Part shown: positions 7,269-14,972 of the stretch, piece after piece
Position numbering within the stretch: position 1 is the stretch's first letter
Layout of the letters: each line of letters opens with the position of its first letter
Assembly (NCBI GenBank): GCA_039029315.1
Contig: JBCCGK010000117.1
Location: 1-33,962 of the forward strand
Reading direction: 5' to 3'
DNA length: 33,962 bases
Origin: JBCCCJ01 sp039029315
Lineage (GTDB): Bacteria > Bacteroidota > Bacteroidia > J057
Program-made: the position numbers and the translations under genes
The notes under the pieces: generated by a model
What the model was told of the DNA's origin: nothing
What the model saw: only the letters and a program-made list of their open reading frames with translations
Databases searched by the model: none

Positions 7269-9821
7269 ATGAAAGCCACTAATTTTTTTCTCTTTATAGC
7301 GCTGAGTGTCGGATTGCTGATGACAACTCAGGCCCAAACAGAAGGAGTCAGCATCAATTCTGATGGCTCCAATCCTGATCCAAGCGCGATGCTGGATGTG
7401 AAGTCTACCACCAAAGGTTTTTTGGGACCCAGAATGACAACCGTCCAACGAAATGCGATCAGTAATCCTGCAAAGGGGCTTCTGGTTTTTGACACAGATC
7501 TCGATGGCTTTTGGTACCACGATGGCATGAGCTGGAAAAGCATCAGTAGTGCTGAAACCGCTCATATTATCTCCAATCAGGGGCTTGTTCTCGATAGCTG
7601 TGTGAATATTCCTATCATAGATGTCTCGAACCAAAACGGTGGAGGAGCCTTTCAGACATCGATGTATTGGCAGGGATTTCAGGCGACCCGAACCGCCAAT
7701 CTTATCGGCGTGTCCACAGCCATCTGGTCCAGCATTCCGTTGGATGGATACTTTAGAATCTATGAGGGTGAAGGTGTCTCTGGACAGCTGTTATATGAAG
7801 TAATTATTGGCGGAGATAATCTTGCACCTTTCTTCTTTTATGATAACCCCATCCCGCTTCAGAAAGATTCAATCTACACCATGCAAGTTGAAGATACTCT
7901 CAATACAGTTGCTTGGGGATTTGGAGGAGGAGATAGCTATCCCCCTTCTACTTCCAGCTTTGGGCAGGATCTCAATTTTACGACTTATGTTGATAGTTGC
8001 GGAAGTATCCAGGTGCTACAGGTCAATGATGGAAGTATCTCCCTCAATCAGGTGGACACAATTAGATTTGCTGATGGAAGTGTACAGACCACAGCAGCTG
8101 TTGATACGAAATTAACCGAAGCGGAAGTGGATGCCTTTGTGAGCAACAATGGGTATCTGACCACTGAGCTTGATGATGATCCTAGTAATGAAATTCAAAC
8201 ACTTTCTATCAGTGGCAACAGCCTAAGTATTTCTGGAATCGGTGGGAATTCTGTGGTGTTGCCCACTCCTGACCCTAGTCGAATTCGGGATGCAGACGGC
8301 AATACACAAATTCAAACAGAAGAATCTCCCAATGAAAATGCAATTCGTTTTGACATTGACGGTACAGAAAGATTGTATTTATCTGATGTTACATTCACTG
8401 TCAATACCCCGGCAGGCATTGGCTTCCCCGGAGGATTTGGGGTCAACTCAACCTTTGTCGGAACACCAGGCAATTCCCTCTATTTTGGTCATAATGGCGT
8501 CAGCGAAGACTTTATCGGCTACAGTAATAATACCTTCTATTTCAAGGATTCTCCAGGAGGCGGAGATGTGTCTGATCCCAACATCTCTACCAATGGGACC
8601 ATCTTTGCTGGTGCTTTTTCCGGGGATGGATCTGCTCTGACAGGCATCAGTGTGTCAGAACTATCCGATACGGACAATGATACCAGGATTCAAGTAGAAG
8701 AAACGACCGATGAAGATACCATTCGATTTGATGTGACGGGGGTAGAATTTGCCAAGATGGATGGAAAGACGCTTCATATTGGCCCCAACAATGATGAAGC
8801 ACTCTTCATTGGAAAAAATGCTGGCCTGAATGATGATGGACAATCCCGTGGCAATACCTTTGTTGGCTATCATAGTGGCATCGCAAATACCAGTGGGGGA
8901 TTAAATGCTGGATTGGGAACCTTTACCCTGGCACTCAATACAACAGGACAAAGCAATACGGCACTGGGGCGGGAAGCCATGGTAGCCAATACCAGCGGTA
9001 GCGACAATACAGCTGCAGGATATGTGGCACTACGTCAGAACAATTTCGGAGATAATAACAGTGCATTTGGTTCGCAGGCATTGGTCGTCAATGACAACGG
9101 TAGCTACAATGTAGGGATGGGCTTTGCTGCCTTGTCCAACAATACATCCGGAAATGAAAATACCGCCTACGGGAGTGAAACCATGCAGACCAATACAACA
9201 GGAAGTAGAAATACTGTTATCGGATTCAATGCCAATGTCAGCGCCGGAAACCTCACGAATGCCACTGCGGTTGGAGCCAATGCGATTGTCGGCAAAGACA
9301 GCAGTGTGGTTTTGGGCAATGCAGCCAATGTAGGGATTGGCACCTCTACGCCTGATGCCAAGCTGCATGTTGTAGGAAATGTCAGAATTGTAGATGGCAA
9401 TCAAGGAGCTAGAAAAATCCTGGTATCAGATGCCAATGGTGTCGCAAGCTGGCAGAACAATGCTGTTCCTGATACCGCATTGCCTGTTCCTATTCGATTT
9501 CATGGGTCTGAGCTTTATGTCCACCCCACAGAGAATGCTACCGATGTAGATTGGACCACAGCACAAAGTACCTGTTCTGGCCTGACAGCCTTTGGCTTCA
9601 GCGATTGGTACTTGCCTTCTCGTTTGGAACTCGACGCCATGTATAAGCAGTCCTACCTAATCACAGGACTGGTTGATACAGCCATGGTCAAGTACTGGAG
9701 TAATACCGAACAAGATACCAACAATGCCTACTCACAGCGGCTCGATTATGGTGGTCCTGATCCAGATCCCAAGACGGATACGACTGGGCATAACTGCCGC
9801 TGTATCCGCAAAGATCCCTGA
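7269..9821 (+). CDS. Secreted fibre-like protein with C-terminal DUF1566
   Basis: 850 residues with a signal peptide (about 1-22, cleavage near TTQAQ). The segment after it (VSINSDGSNPDPSAMLDV, then KGFLGPRMT) is a standard opening of Bacteroidota tail-fibre-like surface proteins. A beta-rich jelly-roll-like region follows, then two related stretches around RIRDADGNTQIQTEE and DTDNDTRIQVEE. Residues about 500-705 are head-type repeats (NT-G-NTA-G-A patterns, such as SGSDNTAAGYVAL) like those of trimeric autotransporter heads, ending VGIGTSTPDAKLHV. Residues about 736-850 match DUF1566 (WTTAQSTC, GFSDWYLPSRLEL, YWSNTEQ, NCRCIRK), a C-type-lectin-like fold found at the ends of surface proteins. 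No type IX sorting domain is visible. It is probably an exported, perhaps trimeric, surface fibre with a binding tip. Promoter boxes lie just upstream. A hairpin and the second fibre gene follow. Confidence 0.85.
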   Translation: MKATNFFLFIALSVGLLMTTQAQTEGVSINSDGSNPDPSAMLDVKSTTKGFLGPRMTTVQRNAISNPAKGLLVFDTDLDGFWYHDGMSWKSISSAETAHIISNQGLVLDSCVNIPIIDVSNQNGGGAFQTSMYWQGFQATRTANLIGVSTAIWSSIPLDGYFRIYEGEGVSGQLLYEVIIGGDNLAPFFFYDNPIPLQKDSIYTMQVEDTLNTVAWGFGGGDSYPPSTSSFGQDLNFTTYVDSCGSIQVLQVNDGSISLNQVDTIRFADGSVQTTAAVDTKLTEAEVDAFVSNNGYLTTELDDDPSNEIQTLSISGNSLSISGIGGNSVVLPTPDPSRIRDADGNTQIQTEESPNENAIRFDIDGTERLYLSDVTFTVNTPAGIGFPGGFGVNSTFVGTPGNSLYFGHNGVSEDFIGYSNNTFYFKDSPGGGDVSDPNISTNGTIFAGAFSGDGSALTGISVSELSDTDNDTRIQVEETTDEDTIRFDVTGVEFAKMDGKTLHIGPNNDEALFIGKNAGLNDDGQSRGNTFVGYHSGIANTSGGLNAGLGTFTLALNTTGQSNTALGREAMVANTSGSDNTAAGYVALRQNNFGDNNSAFGSQALVVNDNGSYNVGMGFAALSNNTSGNENTAYGSETMQTNTTGSRNTVIGFNANVSAGNLTNATAVGANAIVGKDSSVVLGNAANVGIGTSTPDAKLHVVGNVRIVDGNQGARKILVSDANGVASWQNNAVPDTALPVPIRFHGSELYVHPTENATDVDWTTAQSTCSGLTAFGFSDWYLPSRLELDAMYKQSYLITGLVDTAMVKYWSNTEQDTNNAYSQRLDYGGPDPDPKTDTTGHNCRCIRKDP

Positions 9822-9830
9822 TCTTCTCCG

Positions 9831-9861
9831 GCTTTGCGAAATTTCCAAACTTTCGTAAAGC
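9831..9861 (+). terminator. Hairpin between the two fibre genes
   Basis: GCTTTGCGAAA (9831-9841) pairs with TTTCGTAAAGC (9851-9861) around a 9-base loop, with one G-U wobble. A T-rich stretch (CTTCTTTTTTC) starts about 8 bases further on rather than directly after the stem. It may be a weak or partial terminator or a processing/stability hairpin that sets different levels of the two fibre mRNAs. Confidence 0.4.
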
Positions 9862-9903
9862 TCCCCACACTTCTTTTTTCTCTCATCTCTAATCTTAAAT
9901 ACA

Positions 9904-11586
9904 ATGAAAACTCTAGATATATCCCTATTCATCCTCCTTGCCCTCTTTTTCTTCGCACCTTCTTATGCCCAGACTGGAAATTATTTTGCAGGTAGCGGCG
10001 CGGGTATCAGCATAGGACACTCCTTTGCAAATTATAATACTTTTGTTGGCGATTCTGCTGGCAGGTCTATGTTTTCAGGAGCTTTCGGCACCTTTGTTGG
10101 CAAAAACGCAGGCTTCAGCCTCAACAATGATACAGACAATACTATTCTTGGCTCCTGGGCCAACCGATTTGGCACTACAGGCATCGACAATGTCATCATC
10201 GGAGCACGCGCAGGATATCGAAACAATGCTTCAGACGTGGTCATCATCGGCAACATGGCGGGATACCATCATACCACTGGTACCGATGTTACCTTTATCG
10301 GCGAAGATGCGGGATATATGAATACCACAGGTTCTGACAATGTATTTGTGGGCGAAGATGCTGGATATAACAATACCACTGGTGGAGACAATACTTTTCT
10401 GGGCAATACCGCAGGACGTCAAAATACCACAGGCTATCGAAATACTGCCATCGGCAATGAAGCATTATTTGACTTGGGAGGTCCTAACAATACAGATGCC
10501 CACCACAATACCGCGGTCGGCGACTCTGCTGGGATCGACAATGGATCGGGGATTTTCAATACCTTCATTGGGGCTGCTGCTGGTGCAGCAACAGAAGCAG
10601 CCAATGAAAATACCTTTATTGGTGCCTATGCAGGCTATGACAATGATCGAATAACATCATCTGGCGGCACCGCCACTTCTGGTCGCAATACCTATATGGG
10701 CTTTAACTGCGCCCGATTCACCCGTGGAGGCTATGACAATGTGGGGATGGGGGCCAGAGCCTACCAAACAGGATTTGCCTCAGGCCTTTTCAGAGTTCGG
10801 AATCGAACTACCTTCATAGGAGCGGCAGCTCGCGTATATGCTGATGATGCGATCGTGTTCGGATATGAAGCGGATACAAGAAAACAATATGGAATCGCCA
10901 TTGGGACAGAAGCCAATTCGGATGGGGTGAACTCCATTGCCATCGGCTACCAAGCCACTGTCACGTCTGATAATTCCATCATGTTGGGCAATGCAGCTAT
11001 TACTTCTATTCGTGGCCATGTCAACTTTACGGCTACCTCCGATGGTCGCATGAAGTCTGATGTGCAGGAAAATGTGCCTGGACTCGATTTTATCAATACT
11101 CTCCGGCCAGTCACTTATCAGATGGACATGGAGAATGAATATGCCCTGCGAGACGATACCATTCCAGGTGGATTAGCCGAGGCATTGGAAGCAAAAAAGG
11201 ACATCCGCTATTCTGGCTTCATTGCGCAAGAGGTGGAACAAGCTGCTCAGACGCTTGGCTATGAATTCAGTGGGGTTGAAGCGCCTGAGGACTCCTCCCA
11301 ACTGTATGGATTGCGCTATGCTGAGTTCGTGGTGCCATTGGTAAAGGCCGTACAGGAACTCAATCAGAAGGTCGATCAGCAGCAACAGATTATGCTGTCT
11401 CAGGCAGAGCAAATCGAAAAGTATGAGCAAGTTCTGGCCCAACAGCAGCTTCCATCTCAAGAGGAGAAAATCATGGCCTATGAGCAGCAATTGGCAGAGT
11501 ATCAGAAAATGTTGTCAAGTTTGACAGCTCGCATGAATGCCATGGAAGAAAGTCAGGCACAATCCTATTTGAGTTCGAATGAATAA
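9904..11586 (+). CDS. Secreted fibre-like protein with S74 chaperone domain
   Basis: 560 residues. Signal peptide about 1-23 (hydrophobic run, then PSYAQ). Residues about 24-370 are a long array of head-type repeats of about 14-20 residues (NTFVG, NTTG, AGYRN patterns) similar to trimeric autotransporter heads and to the repeats of the preceding gene. A peptidase S74 (intramolecular chaperone of endosialidase) domain follows: SDGRMK at 379-384, then TLRPVTYQ, YSGFIAQEVEQ and LRYAEFVVPLVKAVQEL. In phage fibres the Ser-Asp site self-cleaves after the domain has guided trimerisation, and Ser379, Asp380 and Lys384 are all present. A Gln/Glu-rich coiled coil of about 90 residues ends the protein. 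It is probably an exported trimeric surface fibre. It starts 82 bases after the first fibre gene and is followed by a strong terminator. Confidence 0.88.
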   Translation: MKTLDISLFILLALFFFAPSYAQTGNYFAGSGAGISIGHSFANYNTFVGDSAGRSMFSGAFGTFVGKNAGFSLNNDTDNTILGSWANRFGTTGIDNVIIGARAGYRNNASDVVIIGNMAGYHHTTGTDVTFIGEDAGYMNTTGSDNVFVGEDAGYNNTTGGDNTFLGNTAGRQNTTGYRNTAIGNEALFDLGGPNNTDAHHNTAVGDSAGIDNGSGIFNTFIGAAAGAATEAANENTFIGAYAGYDNDRITSSGGTATSGRNTYMGFNCARFTRGGYDNVGMGARAYQTGFASGLFRVRNRTTFIGAAARVYADDAIVFGYEADTRKQYGIAIGTEANSDGVNSIAIGYQATVTSDNSIMLGNAAITSIRGHVNFTATSDGRMKSDVQENVPGLDFINTLRPVTYQMDMENEYALRDDTIPGGLAEALEAKKDIRYSGFIAQEVEQAAQTLGYEFSGVEAPEDSSQLYGLRYAEFVVPLVKAVQELNQKVDQQQQIMLSQAEQIEKYEQVLAQQQLPSQEEKIMAYEQQLAEYQKMLSSLTARMNAMEESQAQSYLSSNE

Positions 11587-11631
11587 GGATGATCCTGTAC
11601 ATCCTTTGAGACATTATTGACTCTCAGAAAT

Positions 11632-11669
11632 AAAAACCACGGCAAATTTCTCGATTTGCCGTGGTTTTT
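11632..11669 (+). terminator. Strong intrinsic terminator
   Basis: A perfect 16-bp stem (11632-11647 with 11654-11669) around a 6-base loop (TTCTCG). Its GC-rich core is CCACGGC/GCCGTGG, with an A-run on the left arm and a T-run on the right. It lies 45 bases after the S74 fibre gene. The symmetric A and T runs would let it work in either direction. It marks the end of the fibre transcription unit. Confidence 0.9.
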
Positions 11670-11736
11670 GTGAAACATTAGATCAAAGGATTGAAACAAT
11701 AAAACAAGACATTATCAGAGAAGAGTCTTTGTTTTG
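11670..11736 (+). promoter_or_regulatory. Paired 21-bp boxes plus -7-like element, GT gene
   Basis: Box 1 starts at 11670 (GTGAAACATTAGATCAAAGG) and box 2 at 11691 (TTGAAACAATAAAACAAGAC). TTGTTTTG lies at 11729-11736, again exactly 38 bases from the start of box 2. It is followed by ACCCA, as in the copy at 7224-7231. It begins directly after the terminator stem and ends 31 bases before the glycosyltransferase ATG. See the entries at 7165 and 13661 for the matching sites. Confidence 0.65.
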
Positions 11737-11767
11737 ACCCAGAGAAAAAGCATTAATATCTTCTTTC

Positions 11768-13651
11768 ATGCCAACTTCAGTCCCCTATTACAAAATTCTG
11801 AATCCTCTCCTTTTCCTGATAACTGGTCTTTTTCTGCTGAGCCTATACAGAACAGCCTGGATCTCTGATGATGCCTATATCAGCTATCGGTCTATTGAGA
11901 ATGTCGTCAATGGATATGGCTTGACCTACAATCCAGGACAACGTGTTCAGGCTTTTACCCATCCGCTTTGGGCGTTTTTGCACATCCCATTTCGGATGCT
12001 GTTCCAGAATATGTATGTCATCGGTCTGACCGTCTCGCTCGGGACAAGTCTGGCAGCTGTAGGGCTATTGGTTTTTCGATTCGCACAGAGTATTCAAAGC
12101 AGAGTTTTCCTCCTTATTGCGTTGATGTCCTCGGCAGCATTCATGGATTACAGTAGTTCTGGTTTGGAAAACCCATTGACAAATCTCCTGTTGGTTCTTT
12201 TTGCATGGATCAGCCTTTCTGGCAAAGATATGCACCACCGATTGATCTGGGGATCTGTACTGGCTGGACTCATGCTCCTGAACAGGATGGATAGCATTCT
12301 TCTGATCACCCCAATGTTGTTTATGTTGTGGTGGGAGCAGAGAAGCCTTCGAGCAAGCGGGATTGTTCTTCTCGGGCTGTTGCCCTTTCTTCTCTGGGAG
12401 GTCTTTGCTGTGATTTATTACGGCTTTCCCTTTCCCATGACCGCCTATGCCAAACTCAATATCAGCATAGAAAGGACAGACTTGCTCCTTCAGGGCTTGC
12501 ACTATGTGATAGATACAGCCCAGCATGACCCCCTGACCCTGATTGTGATTGCAGCAGCTATCATTGCGCCCTTTTGCTTCAAACGCTCTCATCTTTACCC
12601 CCTTAGCTTTGGCATTGCTTGCTATCTTCTCTACACGGTGCACATAGGGGGCGATTTTATGCGAGGACGATTTTTTGCTTCTCCTTTTTTCCTGTCTGTG
12701 ATCGTGCTCTGTCGCATGATTCGCCCTCGACAATATCTCTATCTCATCCCTGTGGGTCTTTCCCTTGGCTTGTTGGGATCTTGTCCTCCGCTATTGAGTG
12801 ATGCCGATCTGGGAAAAGAACAAGTCCTTGGAGCAGCTGTCAGTGGTCATGGAATCACCAATGAGCGCGAATATTACTTTCAGGGAACAGGCTTGATTGC
12901 AGCCAAAGGAAGGCAATTGCCCGATTTGAGATGGGTAAATACTGGCAAATCCCTTCGCCAACAATCCGGTCAATGCTACCTGACAAGCAGTATCGGATTC
13001 ATTGGGTATTTCGCTGGACCGGAGAATCATGTCATCGACCGATATGCTTTGACCGATCCTTTTTTGGCACAATTGCCCAATGTCTACCAGCCAAATTGGC
13101 GACCTGGCCATAACAAACGACTCATTCCTCGTGGGTACATCTCTTCATTGGAACAAGGACAAAATCTGTTGATCTCTCCAGAGTTAGGGAAGGTGTATAA
13201 AGCCATCCAGCAGATCACAAGAGGTCCGATCTGGAGTTGGAAGCGCTTTCAGACCATTTGGGAGATCAACTGTACGGATACCTTTTCCAAGCTGATTGAT
13301 CGGGAGTACTATACCCTGCCAGTTTCAACCTCATTTTCTGAAGATGAAATCAGCTCCATAAGCCAACAAGGCATGCAGACGCATCAGGATGCAGGATTTG
13401 AGATTCGATTACATTCTGCCAATCCAATCAAACAGATCCATATTTCACTCCAAAATGACTGTGAGTATACCTGTATTTTTCGCTTGGAGGAAAAGATTGT
13501 CTCTAGTCGTGTGGTAAGTAGATATCTCCAGGATCAAGGCATGTCCAAAGCGGTGATTCCTGCCCCTCAAGAGAGAATCGATAACATAGTCATCTATCCT
13601 AATAACCAGAACGCCCCCTGTCAGGTGCGTGGGATTCGGATTGAGAGATGA
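11768..13651 (+). CDS. GT-C membrane glycosyltransferase, AftB (GT89)-like
   Basis: 627 residues with about ten hydrophobic helices in the first 345, then a soluble, presumably periplasmic C-terminal part of about 280 residues. The first external loop holds WISDDAYISYR (Asp34-Asp35), followed by NGYGL, NPGQRVQAFTHPLW. This order (W-I-x-D-D, R, N-x-x-x-G-x-G, N-x-G-x-R-V-x-A-x-T, W) is what I recall of the mycobacterial arabinofuranosyltransferase AftB family. GT-C enzymes use polyprenyl-phosphate sugars and an Asp in this loop for catalysis. It may therefore add a sugar to a cell-surface polymer or glycoprotein outside the cytoplasmic membrane. Donor and acceptor are unknown, and arabinose should not be assumed in this phylum. 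It is a single-gene unit: a terminator lies upstream, its own boxed promoter follows, and the regulated cassette lies downstream. Confidence 0.75.
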   Translation: MPTSVPYYKILNPLLFLITGLFLLSLYRTAWISDDAYISYRSIENVVNGYGLTYNPGQRVQAFTHPLWAFLHIPFRMLFQNMYVIGLTVSLGTSLAAVGLLVFRFAQSIQSRVFLLIALMSSAAFMDYSSSGLENPLTNLLLVLFAWISLSGKDMHHRLIWGSVLAGLMLLNRMDSILLITPMLFMLWWEQRSLRASGIVLLGLLPFLLWEVFAVIYYGFPFPMTAYAKLNISIERTDLLLQGLHYVIDTAQHDPLTLIVIAAAIIAPFCFKRSHLYPLSFGIACYLLYTVHIGGDFMRGRFFASPFFLSVIVLCRMIRPRQYLYLIPVGLSLGLLGSCPPLLSDADLGKEQVLGAAVSGHGITNEREYYFQGTGLIAAKGRQLPDLRWVNTGKSLRQQSGQCYLTSSIGFIGYFAGPENHVIDRYALTDPFLAQLPNVYQPNWRPGHNKRLIPRGYISSLEQGQNLLISPELGKVYKAIQQITRGPIWSWKRFQTIWEINCTDTFSKLIDREYYTLPVSTSFSEDEISSISQQGMQTHQDAGFEIRLHSANPIKQIHISLQNDCEYTCIFRLEEKIVSSRVVSRYLQDQGMSKAVIPAPQERIDNIVIYPNNQNAPCQVRGIRIER

Positions 13652-13660
13652 TGTCTGAGA

Positions 13661-13727
13661 TTGAAACAATAGGGAAAGTGTTTGATACAATAGGGGAAGT
13701 ATTATTCGGATGGCAGGTATATATTTG
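13661..13727 (+). promoter_or_regulatory. Paired 21-bp boxes plus perfect -7 element, cassette
   Basis: Box 1 starts at 13661 (TTGAAACAATAGGGAAAGTG) and box 2 at 13682 (TTGATACAATAGGGGAAGTA), the best-conserved pair of the three. TATATTTG at 13720-13727 fits TAnnTTTG perfectly and is again 38 bases from the start of box 2. No TTG is seen at the usual -33 distance, which suggests an activator bound at the boxes replaces it. It would start a leader of about 120 bases before the metallo-beta-lactamase gene. Confidence 0.75.
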
Positions 13728-13852
13728 CAATAGAATATTTCTTCATTATGAAATATTTGTATTCACCTGGTATTCTTCTTGATCAGATGATGAAGCTTGT
13801 CTGAAATGATCTGAACAAAGAATTCTTTTATTCCAAACCCATAAATGTAATC

Positions 13853-14959
13853 ATGGCGAACTTAGAAATTCATTTCCTTGACGTCGGACAGGGAGATGGG
13901 ACTTTTATCATTTTTCCTGATGGAAAAACGACTATGTTGGTTGATTTAGGATCATTAAAAAATGGAAAAATTGCAGGAGCAGATGCCTTAAAATTTTTGT
14001 GGTATTCCCTAAAAGAAATCCATAGCAAGAGTCACGCAGTGAAATCAAAACTAAAACCCCCAACCATCAATTTTTTGTTTATCACTCACCCTGATCCAGA
14101 TCATTATAACTTAATTCCCTCTTTGATAGGAGGATCAAAAACGAATAATTCACTGCCAACTCCTTATAGGTGCCCCCTGGTCAAGGTTGAAGACTGCTAC
14201 ATAGGAGGAAAATTAGCTGATTATAGTAATCATAACTCTATCCATTCTTTCCTAAAGTTATTAAAACCTCCTAAAAAGACGAAAAAAAGGAATCGACTCC
14301 ATGTTTTCCAAAAAGGTGGAGGGGGAACGATTATAAAAGAATATAAATCCGGGCTAAACAAAGGATTAAAAATTCACTTATTAGGCGTAAACAATCCCGG
14401 AACTAATCATAATACGGAGTCAAATTCAAACAGTATTGTACTGATGCTGGAATACGGGGGGACAAAAATAATTCTTCCGGGTGATGCAGAGTCAAATGTT
14501 GAAACGATCATCGCGAATCGGTATCAAAATAATCAAGCGTTCTTACAAAGCCGGGCTCTCAAATTGGGGCATCATGGAAGCAAGCAAGCTACTTCCAGGA
14601 ACTGGATTAATATAGTTCAGCCTGAGACAATCTTTGCCAGTGGAGATTTGCGATGGAGTCATCCTTATTGTGAGGTGTTTAAAAGATTCAAAACCGATCA
14701 GAATAATTCACAATTTGACAACAATGTAGATTATATTACAACTAGAAATGATCTCAATCATGGATTTGTCTGTGGAAATACAAACAATGCAGACTATGAA
14801 CAACATTCGACCAAGGCTGGGATTTTTACAAACCTGAGCAAAAGTCCTAACGCTCAAAATTCGGTCACAGTTGGCGAACAAGTCTTACTGCAAATACAAG
14901 ATGATGGCGAGATTGCCATTAGTATGTCTAATATGAACAACCCAAGTGCCTGGTTCTAA
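13853..14959 (+). CDS. ComEC/Rec2-like metallo-beta-lactamase-fold protein
   Basis: 368 residues with no signal peptide or membrane helix. It corresponds to the C-terminal nuclease-like domain of the DNA-uptake protein ComEC, standing alone. Signatures: IHFLDVGQGDGTFI near the start; metal motif THPDPDH (78-84); LPGDAE (Asp211); LGHHGS (His240-His241); and SHPY (His270). All expected metal ligands are therefore present, and a metal-dependent hydrolase, perhaps a nuclease or phosphodiesterase, is plausible. There is an insertion of about 60 residues between the metal motifs, and the last 80 residues are unassigned. The gene is clearly AT-richer than its left neighbours. It is the first gene of a three-gene unit: its TAA lies 13 bases before the ATG of the giant protein. 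Free-standing ComEC-like proteins occur in many accessory loci, and their substrates are mostly unknown. Confidence 0.85.
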   Translation: MANLEIHFLDVGQGDGTFIIFPDGKTTMLVDLGSLKNGKIAGADALKFLWYSLKEIHSKSHAVKSKLKPPTINFLFITHPDPDHYNLIPSLIGGSKTNNSLPTPYRCPLVKVEDCYIGGKLADYSNHNSIHSFLKLLKPPKKTKKRNRLHVFQKGGGGTIIKEYKSGLNKGLKIHLLGVNNPGTNHNTESNSNSIVLMLEYGGTKIILPGDAESNVETIIANRYQNNQAFLQSRALKLGHHGSKQATSRNWINIVQPETIFASGDLRWSHPYCEVFKRFKTDQNNSQFDNNVDYITTRNDLNHGFVCGNTNNADYEQHSTKAGIFTNLSKSPNAQNSVTVGEQVLLQIQDDGEIAISMSNMNNPSAWF

Positions 14960-14972
14960 ATCCCAAATAAAC

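Noticed and set aside
9700..9821. Type IX secretion sorting domain on the DUF1566 fibre protein
   Set aside because: The protein ends directly after the DUF1566 motif NCRCIRK; no typical C-terminal sorting domain follows. The S74 fibre protein also lacks one.
12065..12733. 222-codon open frame on the minus strand
   Set aside because: Antisense to the membrane glycosyltransferase; basic, low-information product with no motif.
14946..14972. GTG start for the giant gene
   Set aside because: It would overlap the end of the MBL gene by 14 bases and add nine residues without structure; the ATG at 14973 is the simpler choice.
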